Shown here: piece after piece, positions 1 to 10,276 of the stretch
Position numbering within the stretch: position 1 is the stretch's first letter
Layout: the number at the start of each line of letters is the position of its first letter
Source of the DNA: Picochlorum sp. 'celeri'
Taxonomy: Eukaryota > Chlorophyta > Trebouxiophyceae
Reading direction: 5' to 3'
Length of the DNA: 64,000 nucleotides
Assembly (NCBI GenBank): GCA_010909725.1
Contig: JAACMV010000021.1
Span: 661,497-725,496 of the forward strand
Program-made: the position numbers and the translations under genes
Notes under the pieces: model-generated
Database searches by the model: none
The model's input: the letters and a program-made list of their open reading frames with translations, nothing else
Told to the model about the DNA's origin: nothing

Positions 1-181
1 ATCAAATTTTGCAAATGTACACTTGAATGCTTATATTCTCAAATACGGACTTCTAGTGTCGAGATAATGCCACCGTGCAACTACTCTGTGAGGCATTAAA
101 TCATTTCTATATTGCTTGTTTATGCAATAGAAATGTCGAAGTAAACACTCACCCTCTATTGTGGGAAGAATAGAAGCTTAC

Positions 182-473
182 ATGTGGCAGGCAGTGGCTG
201 GAATTTTGGCAGCCTCAGTCAGTCTTGCGGCGTTTCAGATGGTATATGAGAATTATTCGAAATCTCTAAGGGATTCTAAAACATCGGATAAGGTGGCTCA
301 GATTGGAGCCGGACTAGAGAAGGACAAGAGTGGTGAGTTTTGTGTTGTATAGTCTTGCTGTATTTTCTGATTCATGAGTACTGTGGTTGATGTGAGCGAT
401 GTATGGCACAGGAACTCACACAAAGAAGTGGAAGGCACCGCTGTGGAAACTTGGTAGTAAGTTGAGGAAATAA
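182..473 (+). CDS. Small single-pass membrane protein (70 aa), unknown function
   Basis: I read two exons, 182-332 and 412-473, joined in phase 1 across a 79-nt intron (donor gtgagt, acceptor ggcacag). The protein has one hydrophobic N-terminal segment (about residues 3-24) and then a polar stretch. Its tail is strongly basic, rich in Lys and Trp (THTKKWKAPLWKLGSKLRK). This layout would suit a small inner-membrane or organelle-membrane subunit, but I do not recognise the family. The stop lies only 13 nt before the ATG of the next gene on the same strand, so the two may share one transcript. Alternatively exon 1 could be a 5' exon of the LRR gene through an acceptor at 526, but the basic tail read from 412 looks more natural. 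Confidence 0.55.
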
Positions 474-486
474 GAAGAAAAAGAGA

Positions 487-2211
487 ATGGCTCTGGCATT
501 GTCTACTGGTCTGCATCATTGCAGAGTCCGCAAGGGTGTGTGGCGACAAACGCCCAGAAGTCGTTATATTTGCGCTCAATCTAGTCTTCGCGCGGATATC
601 AGAGTAAAACTTAATCTTGCTCAAGATAATGGGAAATTAGACTTGTCAGAGTGTGAGTTGGAGTCGATCCCAGAAGAGGTCTTTGATATAGAATGTCTCA
701 CTGAATTGTCATTGGCAGGAAACAATCTATCATCTATTCCACGTGGGATTGGGAGACTGAGGAATTTAGAAAAATTACAATTGTCTGGAAATCGACTTCG
801 GGAGGTTCCTGATGAATTATGTTTGCTGGACAATTTAGAAGGGCTTTGGTTGCATGGCAATCTGCTGGAGCAGCTTCCGTCAGATATAGGAGCATTGCCT
901 CATTTGAAGCAGCTCGCAATCGCTGGAAATAGGCTCACGAGTCTTCCGGAATCTATCGGTCTTCTGAACGCACTTTCTGAATTGGTCGTTGCTGGGAATA
1001 GACTAGAAGAACTGCCAAAGTCAATAGGCACTCTTTCATCTCTTCGGAATTTGGACTTGCATGGCAATCAACTTCGGAGTGTTTGTGACACAATTGGAAT
1101 GTTAAGTTCCTTGGAGGAGTTGTGGCTACAAGGAAATAAAAATTTGGAGGGATTACCTCCGACTTTGAGGGGCTTGCATCAACTCAAGAAGATGTCTGCA
1201 GCAGACTGTTCGCTAACACAGATCCCCTCAGAGTTGGGAGAGATGCAAGAACTACAGGATTTGTCACTGTACGGAAATAAACTCGAACGAGTTCCGGTTG
1301 ATATACTGCAAGCTCCAAGGTTACGAAAAGTGTGGTTAGAAGGAAATCCTCTCCATTCTGAGAACGTGAGGGATCTTGTGCATGCTGCCAATAGGAAGAT
1401 TTGCTTCCACATTGGCCTGGATGATGTACAGGTAGCAATAGAAGATGACAGGGTCGCGAACAACGACATGAAGAATGTATTGTCAAGCCGAATCTTTGCT
1501 AATTGCGTATCAGAAAGTATGGACGGCTACTGGAAGCTGGATCGACATGTAGGAGCGCACAGCTCTGTGGCAAATGCTTCACCTGTGTTGGTTGTGGCCT
1601 TTGGAAGTGCTCCAGGAGTTCCCAATTGGGGAGGCGCGATTCGACGAGTCAGAGAGAATTTCGACAACGATTCACATGCGGAAATCAATTTTGATGTATT
1701 GTACGTTGTTGACCCTCATAGAAGTTGGTATGGTGGGGGCGACGAGAGGTACTCTCAGTACGACAATGCCATTGAAAAGATTGCATCACAGTATCCCAAA
1801 GTGATTTTCATCGGCGATAGCATGGGAGCAACAGCAGCATTGATGTTTGCTAAGCATGCTACTATGGTCCACTCGTTCTGTCCCCAAATCGATTTAAGCA
1901 AGTCTTCGATTAGACCAGGTGAAGAGGAAGCATGGGAAGGGATTCTGAAAGAAAGAGTATTAGCTGGGATAGAGGCATGTTCTGGCGATATTCAAGTCCA
2001 TGTCGGAAATTGGCACCACGACGTTCAGCAAAGCAATATTATTCCATCATCACTGGAGCACGCACGTGTCAAAATATATGGAATTGATTCTCACAGGCTT
2101 GCCATAGCACTGGACAGGGGGAACAAACTCATTCCAATTCTAGAATCGTCAATCCTGCAATGCTGTGGAGTGACGAACACAGCAAACATACGCCTCTCAA
2201 ATTTCTTTTAG
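487..2211 (+). CDS. Leucine-rich repeat protein fused to an alpha/beta-hydrolase-like domain
   Basis: 574 aa in one exon. The ATG at 487 has A at -3 and G at +4. The first 40 residues are basic and Ser/Arg rich and could be an organelle presequence. Residues about 50-270 hold some ten 23-residue LRRs of the plant intracellular Ras-group type, with repeated L..L.L.GN..LP cores. Residues about 365-560 look like an alpha/beta hydrolase: a beta strand (VLVVAFGSAP), a nucleophile elbow GDSMG with Ser445, and a late DSH with His536 as a candidate catalytic histidine. The substrate is unknown. LRRs normally mediate protein contacts, so this may be a hydrolase targeted by its repeats. It ends 37 nt from the convergent ARF gene. 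Confidence 0.8.
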   Translation: MALALSTGLHHCRVRKGVWRQTPRSRYICAQSSLRADIRVKLNLAQDNGKLDLSECELESIPEEVFDIECLTELSLAGNNLSSIPRGIGRLRNLEKLQLSGNRLREVPDELCLLDNLEGLWLHGNLLEQLPSDIGALPHLKQLAIAGNRLTSLPESIGLLNALSELVVAGNRLEELPKSIGTLSSLRNLDLHGNQLRSVCDTIGMLSSLEELWLQGNKNLEGLPPTLRGLHQLKKMSAADCSLTQIPSELGEMQELQDLSLYGNKLERVPVDILQAPRLRKVWLEGNPLHSENVRDLVHAANRKICFHIGLDDVQVAIEDDRVANNDMKNVLSSRIFANCVSESMDGYWKLDRHVGAHSSVANASPVLVVAFGSAPGVPNWGGAIRRVRENFDNDSHAEINFDVLYVVDPHRSWYGGGDERYSQYDNAIEKIASQYPKVIFIGDSMGATAALMFAKHATMVHSFCPQIDLSKSSIRPGEEEAWEGILKERVLAGIEACSGDIQVHVGNWHHDVQQSNIIPSSLEHARVKIYGIDSHRLAIALDRGNKLIPILESSILQCCGVTNTANIRLSNFF

Positions 2212-2248
2212 TTCATTTGTTACAATATATAACACCTTATATAGAATA

Positions 2249-3241
<993 letters not shown>

Positions 3242-4106
3242 ATGATGACAGCAATGAGAGTTCAGGCTGGCAGCCGCAGGGCTATCGGGCACCCATCTGC
3301 ATCTGCTTCCAGAAGCAGGGCAGTCGTGGTTCGTGCTGCTGTATCTGTTCCAAGTGAGGTGGGTACATTTGTTATGATATATAGTTGATGTAATAGGAGC
3401 ACGCATTTTGCGCGGAATGGGAGGGTAATTTGAGTAGTAGTAGTAGTTTTGTGGGCAAGCCCAGCAACAGTTGTGTGGGTTGTCTACGCCCAGTGATCCA
3501 CTGCGTCTGCGAATGTCCATGACATTGCCGTATTGTTTGATCCAGATTTCAAAGGTCACACCACTTGGAGATAGGGTAGTCGTCAAGTCTGTGATTGTCG
3601 AAGAGAAGACTTCCTCTGGAATCTTCTTACCTTCTACCAGTCAGGCAAAGCCAAATCAGGGAGAAATTGTGTCTGCCAACGTTGAGGATGTCAAGGTCGG
3701 AGATGTGGTTGTGTACTCAAAGTATGCAGGAACAGAGGTGGAGATTAAGGGAGAGGGCCATATGATTTTGAAGAATGACGACTTGGTTGGTGTGTTGCCA
3801 GCTGGGGCTGATGTGTCCAAGATGACGCCATTGCAGGATAGAGTGTTGATCAAAGTGGATGAGGCCTCTGATTCAACTGCTGGAGGTCTTGTTTTGACCG
3901 ATGCCAGCAAGGAGGAGCCAACCATTGGAACTGTTGTCGCGGTTGGACCTGGAATGAAGAATGCCGAGGGTGAGCTGGTCGCACCAGGATCCACTGTGGG
4001 ATCTCGAGTGATGTACCAGAAGTTCAGTGGTTCTGAATTCGAAGGAAGTGATGGTGCCAAATATATAGTGGTGAAGGATGCCGACATTCTTGCCGCTGTG
4101 GCATAG
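3242..4106 (+). CDS. CPN20: Chloroplast co-chaperonin Cpn20/Cpn21 (tandem GroES domains)
   Basis: Exons 3242-3358 and 3546-4106, phase 0, 187-nt intron (donor gtgggt, acceptor atccag); 225 aa. The first about 40 residues are Ala/Ser/Arg rich with VVVRAAVSV, a typical chloroplast transit peptide. Two GroES domains follow. The first begins VTPLGDRVVVK and ends near DLVGVLPAG; the second begins MTPLQDRVLIK and ends at ILAAVA. Both keep the mobile-loop region (SSGIFLPS; TAGGLVLT). The double-domain form is a plastid speciality and partners Cpn60 in folding Rubisco and other stromal proteins. A TGTAA sits about 10 nt after the stop, matching the green-algal poly(A) signal. Confidence 0.95.
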
Positions 4107-4127
4107 TAGATATTTAACATGTAAACG

Positions 4128-5663
4128 TCATGGTGACAAATGAGAGCGAACCCAGTGTTTTGCAGGGTCCGTGGTCTTTGAATCAGCCGTATATAGGACA
4201 CGATCATGCAACCTACTTGCCCTTCCCTTCCAAAATTCAATCGAATGTGGCTGAATGATATACCCTCCCCACCATGATGGCCTAGGAATCACATCTTGGG
4301 AAGAATACTCATCCTTCACCGATTCGTACGCTTTCAATAACTCTTCACTTGATTCTATAATTGAGGATTGGGCGCTCGATAATGCTCCAATTTGATGCTC
4401 TCTTGGTCTGGAAGCCCAATATGCATCGCTGTCAGCAGCCGACAGTTTTTGTATAGCGCCTTCTATTCGAACACTCATCCCAAGTGGTTCCCAGTAGAAT
4501 GTCGCAGCAACCTTTGGATTCCCTTCAAAGTCTTTTCCCTTTCTGCTCTCATAGTTTGTATAAAAGACAAAGCCATGATCAGAAAATCCTCTGAGCAATA
4601 CAACTCGAACAGAGGGCTGTGCATCAGAATTGACACTGGCAACTGCCATGGCATTTGGTTCCTCCACATTTTTGCAGTGTTTTGCTAGCTCAAACCATTC
4701 TGCGAATTGATCCATGGGATTTTCATGCATATGAATGTCGGTCAATGCTTTGGTGGCATAAGTTTTTCGAATGTTGGACACATCCCTACTGACATTATCC
4801 AGTTTCACACACATGGATGATCCTGGGTACTTTGGCAGCACCAATCCATATTTTTCAACTATTTCGGGAGGTACAAATCTCCCTCCTAGATAGTGATGAG
4901 CTCCACGGAATTCCTTTGCACACATTTTTGGTGCTGTAAGACTAATCAACATGTCTGGCTGCATATTTAATCCAGATACGTCGCCCTCCTCCACATTCCA
5001 TCCACTGGGTACATCAATAGAAACTACAGCAAAATTATCGCCATCCCTTCTTGCAGCTACAGCACGAGCCATTGATGAAATAAGTCCATCAAACGGAGCA
5101 CGCGGGGAACCCTTGAATGAAAAACCAAATAATCCATCCAACACAATGTTGGCTTGTGATATCAGGCTCGCCTCCAGGACAGTCTCCACATCAACGAATG
5201 GTATTTGAAGAGATTCTAGCTGGATCACCAGATTTCGATACAGTTCTTTGTCCGTTCGCTTTGGATAGCAGACCTGCACATGGTATCCAAAATGATGCAA
5301 ATGCCGGGCAGCAACCAGGCCGTCCCCGCCGTTATTCCCAGGCCCAACCAGAACTAGTACACGACCATGTGTCGCAGTATTATACTCCTCGTGTATCGCA
5401 CACGCGCATGACAATCCAGCCAGTTCCATGAGCTGGTCCACTGAAAACCCAAGGGGCCCCATAAGGTCTTCATCAAGCTTCTGAGCCGGCACCTGGGCCA
5501 GATACGATATCGTTTCACTCGAAAAACTCATTGAAGAGACAGGTGATACCTTGCCGATCGTCTTGGACAGGAATCTATGTTGTGGGTACCCTCGTTGCTG
5601 TGGTCTCGTTATTATTGCTCTGTACAGCTGAGAAGAAGATGCACGCAACAACCTAAACACCAT
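4128..5663 (-). CDS. PDX3: NAD(P)HX epimerase - pyridoxamine 5'-phosphate oxidase fusion (PDX3 type)
   Basis: 511 aa, single exon. Residues 1-45 are an Arg/Ser-rich organelle presequence. Residues about 55-285 are a YjeF-N (NNRE) domain with the nucleotide-binding loop GPGNNGGDG at 107-115; it epimerises damaged NAD(P)HX. The rest is pyridoxine/pyridoxamine phosphate oxidase, with the FMN-site motif SVRVVLLRG, the substrate region SRKGKDFEGNP, and the C-terminal signature ending WVRSHLSP instead of the usual R.AP. It makes pyridoxal phosphate in the salvage route. The same fusion is known in land plants (Arabidopsis PDX3), which supports a green-lineage host. It converges on CPN20 with a 21-nt gap. 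Confidence 0.93.
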   Translation of the reverse strand: MVFRLLRASSSQLYRAIITRPQQRGYPQHRFLSKTIGKVSPVSSMSFSSETISYLAQVPAQKLDEDLMGPLGFSVDQLMELAGLSCACAIHEEYNTATHGRVLVLVGPGNNGGDGLVAARHLHHFGYHVQVCYPKRTDKELYRNLVIQLESLQIPFVDVETVLEASLISQANIVLDGLFGFSFKGSPRAPFDGLISSMARAVAARRDGDNFAVVSIDVPSGWNVEEGDVSGLNMQPDMLISLTAPKMCAKEFRGAHHYLGGRFVPPEIVEKYGLVLPKYPGSSMCVKLDNVSRDVSNIRKTYATKALTDIHMHENPMDQFAEWFELAKHCKNVEEPNAMAVASVNSDAQPSVRVVLLRGFSDHGFVFYTNYESRKGKDFEGNPKVAATFYWEPLGMSVRIEGAIQKLSAADSDAYWASRPREHQIGALSSAQSSIIESSEELLKAYESVKDEYSSQDVIPRPSWWGGYIIQPHSIEFWKGRASRLHDRVLYTADSKTTDPAKHWVRSHLSP

Positions 5664-5804
5664 TCTATGTTACAAAAGAGATACCATGTATGTGATTGTA
5701 TGCGCAGTAGCGAGTGTAACGTGGTAATCAATAGTACATGGCAGAGTACCTTGAGAGAGCCCATGAGTCCACGTGGCCCCCTGAGGGATGGATTCGTATC
5801 AATT

Positions 5805-5824
5805 TCAGATCGCATGGGATCTGA
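5805..5824. promoter_or_regulatory. 20-bp near-palindrome in the PDX3 / CRAL-TRIO divergent promoter
   Basis: Arms TCAGATC (5805-5811) and GATCTGA (5818-5824) flank GCATGG. Taken as a 20-mer, 9 of 10 positions pair. It lies 62 bp upstream of the CRAL-TRIO ATG and 141 bp from the PDX3 start. Confidence 0.4.
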
Positions 5825-5886
5825 CAATGCAGCCACTGCATCGATGGCAAGGCAATCAGTAAATAATTTAGAATAGTTTAACGACC

Positions 5887-6819
5887 ATGACAAACACTGA
5901 GGATGAAGAGAAGGAACTCGAGGAGGTTTGCCGACGAGAAGAGTCTCTGCGGGAGAAACGTGGAGTCTCACAGGGCATGATCGACAATGTGCGGTCTTTA
6001 CTGACCGATTCTGAGAATGAAATGGCAGATGATGATATGATTACTCGGTACTTGAATGCTGTCAATCGGAAGGATGAAAGAAAGGCTGCCAAAAGACTGA
6101 AAGCAACACTGGAGTGGTGGAGGAAGGAGAATCCTGCTGCCATGGTGTGCTCAGCTTGCTCTGGGGACTGTGCAGAGCACTATATGCATTGTGTTTGTTA
6201 TGATATTCATGGCCGACCAACGATTTATTCCTGCCTGGAGCTTGCCATCAATAAAGACATTGAAGACAATAGGAGACACATGGTATCAACATTTGAGACT
6301 GCCGTCAGCTTGATGGATGCTTCCAAAGGTATTATTTCTTGGAACTGGGTCCTCGATATGCATGGTTTTGGAATAGTAGACTGCGACCCTCGACTTGCAA
6401 GAATCTTTCTACAAATAGCTGCGGATCACTATCCAGAGCGACTTGCCGACTTTTTTATTGTTGATGCACCAAGGCTGTTCTCTAGTCTTTGGAGTGCGAT
6501 CAGTCGCTTTGTGGATCCAAAAACAAAGAAGAAGATTCAATTTTTGAAGACAAAAGATACGGAAAAAATGCGGGCATCCTTTGGGAATCACTTTGATGAT
6601 GACACTGTGGAGTGGCTGGTCAACGAGATCCAGGAGAATCGTGTCAAGAAAAAAGGTGAAAAGTCGTATAATTACAAAGAGCTCGCAAATGCAGTTACCA
6701 ATACTGATAATATTGATTGGAATGGGCACTATCATTTATGTTCACCAAACTTTTTGGATGACGTGCGCAATCTGCCAAATGGAATCCCAGAACGACTTTA
6801 TAAATTTCATTCCCCGTAA
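5887..6819 (+). CDS. CRAL-TRIO (SEC14-like) lipid-binding protein
   Basis: 310 aa, single exon from ATG 5887. Residues 1-30 are a charged Glu/Arg helix. A CRAL-TRIO N-terminal helical part follows (DDDMITRYLNAVNRK...RLKATLEWWRKENP). The lipid-exchange domain spans about 95-240 with YDIHGRPTIYSCLE, the DMHGFGIVDCDPR segment and YPERLADFFIVDAPRLF, which corresponds to the 'hydrophobic gate' region. Members exchange phosphoinositides, tocopherols or other lipids between membranes; the ligand is not predictable here. No membrane segment or GOLD domain follows. It converges on the TPR gene with a 21-nt gap. Confidence 0.88.
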   Translation: MTNTEDEEKELEEVCRREESLREKRGVSQGMIDNVRSLLTDSENEMADDDMITRYLNAVNRKDERKAAKRLKATLEWWRKENPAAMVCSACSGDCAEHYMHCVCYDIHGRPTIYSCLELAINKDIEDNRRHMVSTFETAVSLMDASKGIISWNWVLDMHGFGIVDCDPRLARIFLQIAADHYPERLADFFIVDAPRLFSSLWSAISRFVDPKTKKKIQFLKTKDTEKMRASFGNHFDDDTVEWLVNEIQENRVKKKGEKSYNYKELANAVTNTDNIDWNGHYHLCSPNFLDDVRNLPNGIPERLYKFHSP

Positions 6820-6840
6820 ATACTACTGTCATATTACATG

Positions 6841-8300
6841 TCAATTTGCTTCTATTTGATGCTGATGAGATGATTCGATCTGTGATTTTTGATCTTTCCC
6901 ATCTGCCTGCTGCTTTTTGTACTCCTCAACCTCCTCCCAACTCAACAACGGAATGTCAAATTCTTCAAGATCCTTCTCTCCCTTCTCCTCTAACACGTGC
7001 TCCAAACGAGCCACCGTAGCGTCTATAGCCTGAGGGTATTGGAGCAAAAGGTCAAGTTCCGTCGCATCAAGAGTCAACAATTTATCCATAACTCCTTCTG
7101 AAATTGCAGGATGCCGCTCATGAATCCGCTTCTTCATCCATTCATAGTAATAATAGTACTTTGGTCTCTGTTTTTTAAATTCTGGCTGCAAACGCTCCTG
7201 CTCTATATCAATCATCCTTTTTAATCCTGCATATCCGCATCCACTCTCGATAGCACGAGCATAATGCTCTGGCACCCGAGGAAGAAGCCTGGTCAGGCTT
7301 GATGCATACTGCTCCTCTGCATTGGCATTATTCTTCTCACCCTCCATAGCACGCAGTATATCAAGAACAGCATTCACATTATCTCCCTGATGCTCATAAC
7401 AGTGTGATCGCAAAGCATACGCCGCCGCTCCACCGCCATATACCACTGCCACAGTCGCATCCTTCTCCCCCTGCTCATACTTCCCAGCCTGTGCATACAC
7501 TGCTCCTCGAACATATGCACACGATTGCCTCAAACCCCCCACATTCTCCCACAAAGACACCATGAGTTCCCGACACTCCCATGAAAATACAGCATCAGAC
7601 TCTAACAACGCCAGCATACTTCTGGTCATCTCCTCCCGAACCATCTTTCTAGATGCTGGCACCCTCTTCAAGAGAATCCCATCTCTCGCTGACAGCGGAT
7701 GTGCCGCCTCACATCGACTCACCTTGTCCATCCAATATTCCGTTATCCAACTATCAGGCATCTGGTTCTGTAACACGAGAAGAATAGCAGCACGGAGATT
7801 CTCTCCACCACATTGTTTCAAACCATCCCTATATACATTCAGCCCTTGCACCTTGTCCCCCCTCCCAATCAAAGCCTGCGCCTTCCTATGATACACCTTT
7901 GCCATCAAACAACAATCTTTAGGTCCTTTTCCGTCCTCATGAGGATGATCATCTCCCCCAAGCACCTCCATTGCCATGCAAGCATCCTGCAATGCCTCTT
8001 CATACATGCCCTTCTTGTAGAATGCCAAGGACCTATTACAGTACACTCGCACCATATCCTCCGCCTGGGTTTCTGTATTATCATTCTCGTTCGATACAGA
8101 CAGTACTAGTATGTCAGAGTACAGACGAACAGCCTCATCGACATTCCCTCCCGCCAGTGCTACAACATGGAAGAAAAAGAAAAAAAGAAGAAGAGTAGTT
8201 GTTAAACACCATCTGTCCAGCACTGTCTCGCAATCACATGATATTAGTAGTAGTAATACGTACCCACATCAGCCTGTTCGCGTTGCATTGTTTTCTCCAT
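6841..8300 (-). CDS. TPR-repeat protein, unknown function
   Basis: Exons 8264-8300 and 6841-8159 joined in phase 1 across a 104-nt intron (gtacgt..ttgtag). The result is about 451 aa beginning MEKTMQREQADVALAGGNVDEAV, which fits a TPR helix far better than the hydrophobic read-through of the intron. At least four TPR-like helix pairs are visible: residues about 8-65, a pair near AKVYHRKAQALIGRG, one near CAYVRGAVYAQAGKYEQGEKDA, and one near ALRSHCYEHQGDNVNAVLDI. The C-terminal 170 residues are charged, with no domain I can name. TPR arrays usually bind other proteins. It converges on the CRAL-TRIO gene and is divergent from YebC. Confidence 0.72.
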
Positions 8301-8529
8301 TGCCAGTGGTAAATGGGTTGAAATGTAAATCCAACGTGACGAACTCCAACAGACAACCACCACAACGTCAATATATAATACTAATACTGATATATATAGT
8401 TACACTTGCAAAAAGCATCTATCTATTCAGCGTAAAAAGAATCAAACAAGCCCTCATCCCATGGGTATGATTCTGACCAGAAGTCAACGTTGATGTAGCG
8501 AAAGATATCTCCGGATGAGATGAGTACTG

Positions 8530-8566
8530 GACCGGATCAAGGTAATCGATAGTGTTCGATCCGGTC
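8530..8566. promoter_or_regulatory. Inverted repeat in the TPR / YebC divergent promoter
   Basis: Arms GACCGGATC (8530-8538) and GATCCGGTC (8558-8566) are perfect complements separated by 19 nt. The 376-bp intergenic region 8301-8676 is otherwise without ORFs or RNA genes that I can support. Confidence 0.4.
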
Positions 8567-8676
8567 AATGGCATCACACCATGGGATACGTACATGGAGC
8601 AGGAAACCTCTTCCCTGTGATCGATGCTTCATCATCATCATCACAATGCACGTGGCATCAGACAAATTAGTAACAC

Positions 8677-9594
8677 ATGGTATTGAGAACAACGATGATC
8701 ATGAGGACAGCAGTGCGTTGCATTTCAACCTCACATGTCCTCCGTACATGTCACCGCCCTCTTGGACATTGCAGCGGTGCTCGCCACAATGGACTGAATG
8801 CCGACACTCTTGTTCATGTATCGGTAGTAGAATCGAAAAGGATGGTGGCGACATCATCTTACTCGCGTCGTCTAACAGTCATGATGGGCCGAAAGAGTGC
8901 TAAAATTGCAAACAAAAAGGGAAAGACCGATGCGGCGAAAGCAAAGTTGTATGGTAAATTTGGAAAGCTTATAGCTCAAGAGGCTCGGTCTGGGGGCGCT
9001 GATCCCTCGTCGAATGGTAAATTGAAGGATGTGCTTGCCCAGGCAAAGAGTGCTCAGGTGCCAGCTGATATCATAGAGCGTAATCTGAAAAAGGCAGAGG
9101 ACAAATCAGGTGGGGATTTCAGTGAAATGGTGTACGAGGCATACGGGCCTGGTGGGACTGGTTTTATCATAGAAGCACTGACGGACAATGTGAACAGGAC
9201 TGCGGCAGAGGTGAGAACAGCAGTGACCAAGAGTGGGGGCAAGATGGCTGATAGCGGTAGCGTGTTGTTCAATTTCTCTAGGACTGGTTTGGTCATGGTG
9301 AGTGCAGAAGAGGATGAAGATGCGACGTTCGAGGCTGCAATAGATGCTGGGGCCAGTGATGTGGAGCCGAGTGAGGAGGGATATCGTGTCCTCACCAGTC
9401 TGGAAGACTATGCATCGGTCAGTAGCGCATTGCATGATGCAGGAATACAGATTAATGCAGAATCGTCTGGGTTGGTGTATGTCCCCCTCTCAAAGGTGGA
9501 GCTGGGTGATGATGATGTGGAAGCCAATGAAACCATGTATGACAAGATACTGGACGTGGATGATGTTGATGCCGTATTTTCCAACTATCTGTAG
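8677..9594 (+). CDS. YebC/PmpR family protein (TACO1-like), organelle-targeted
   Basis: 305 aa, single exon. The first about 65 residues are Arg/Ser/His rich without acidic blocks (MIMRTAVRCISTSHVLRTC), a likely mitochondrial or plastid presequence. Met codons at 8695 or 8881 are possible alternative starts. The mature part begins GRKSAKIANKKGKTDAAKAK, with the family core LIAQEARSGGADPSSN, VPADIIERNLKKA, and YEAYGPGGTGFIIEALTDNVNRTAAEVR. C-terminal blocks SGSVLFNF and DDVDAVFSNYL match the end of YebC. Bacterial members act in transcription or ribosome stalling; human TACO1 activates mitochondrial COX1 translation. Confidence 0.93.
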   Translation: MVLRTTMIMRTAVRCISTSHVLRTCHRPLGHCSGARHNGLNADTLVHVSVVESKRMVATSSYSRRLTVMMGRKSAKIANKKGKTDAAKAKLYGKFGKLIAQEARSGGADPSSNGKLKDVLAQAKSAQVPADIIERNLKKAEDKSGGDFSEMVYEAYGPGGTGFIIEALTDNVNRTAAEVRTAVTKSGGKMADSGSVLFNFSRTGLVMVSAEEDEDATFEAAIDAGASDVEPSEEGYRVLTSLEDYASVSSALHDAGIQINAESSGLVYVPLSKVELGDDDVEANETMYDKILDVDDVDAVFSNYL

Positions 9595-9626
9595 TATAAA
9601 AATATTTCTGAACACAAGGATATGAA

Positions 9627-10145
9627 TCAGTCCTCCAAGTGTGGAATCACTTCGAGACCCTTCTCCCCCTGCCTCACTGGTGGCCAGTACACTGGCGTCA
9701 CAGAGACGTCGTATCCCATCAAGCTAAATCCAGTATGCAAATCCATCTCCAGCAGCGTCTTATCATCATAGTCCTCTGGCTTCATTTCCTTGCCATGATG
9801 GAACAACTGGACCTTGTCAGTTTCAATACCGGCCTGTTGGGCTACCGCCTTTCTGATATCCCCAATCGTCTGCTCATACTTGATCCTATATATTTAAAAA
9901 ACCATTTAAGTATTATATAGATAGAGAAACCAATCGATGCAGTGCGCCAACCCACCGTGTCTCAATCACCTGGGGCGGATGTTCCTTCCCTCTCTTTAGC
10001 GATACAAAAATCTGATTACCAGCACTCGATGCTGCATAGCATATTCATGTTTTACATTGTTTAGAAACAATTGCAAGGTCGTATGGAGCAATGCGATGAA
10101 AGCAGAGAAAAGTCAACGCCGAGGCGAGCAACAGTCCGTACCCAT
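9627..10145 (-). CDS. Ubiquitin-like fold protein (112 aa) with a 4-nt first coding exon
   Basis: Three exons: 10142-10145 (ATGG only), 9956-10031 and 9627-9885, with introns of 110 nt (gtacgg..tgcag) and 70 nt (gtgggt..tatag). Phases join exactly (339 nt, 112 aa). The protein MASSAGNQIFVSLKRGKEHP reads as a ubiquitin beta-grasp start. It continues with a helix (TIGDIRKAVAQQAGIETDKVQLFHHGKEM) and the turn LHTGFSLMGYDVSVTPVYWPP, then ends VIPHLED. There is no C-terminal Gly-Gly, so it is unlikely to be conjugated. An elongin-B-like adaptor is one possibility, unproven. Confidence 0.7.
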
Positions 10146-10276
10146 GGTTGTTTGGTTTGGTATGTTTTCTATCCACTGATGATTCAGAATAATAAGAATA
10201 ATAAGAATAATCTAAAACTATGTAATACTACTACTACTGGGATGAAGAAGAAGAAGAAGAAGAGGGCCGCTCTCCA

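Noticed and set aside
161..352. Upstream exon spliced into the LRR gene at 526
   Set aside because: The phase allows it, but the acceptor would skip the nearer AG at 524, and an in-phase exon at 412-473 gives a natural small-protein end. The LRR ATG at 487 has good context.
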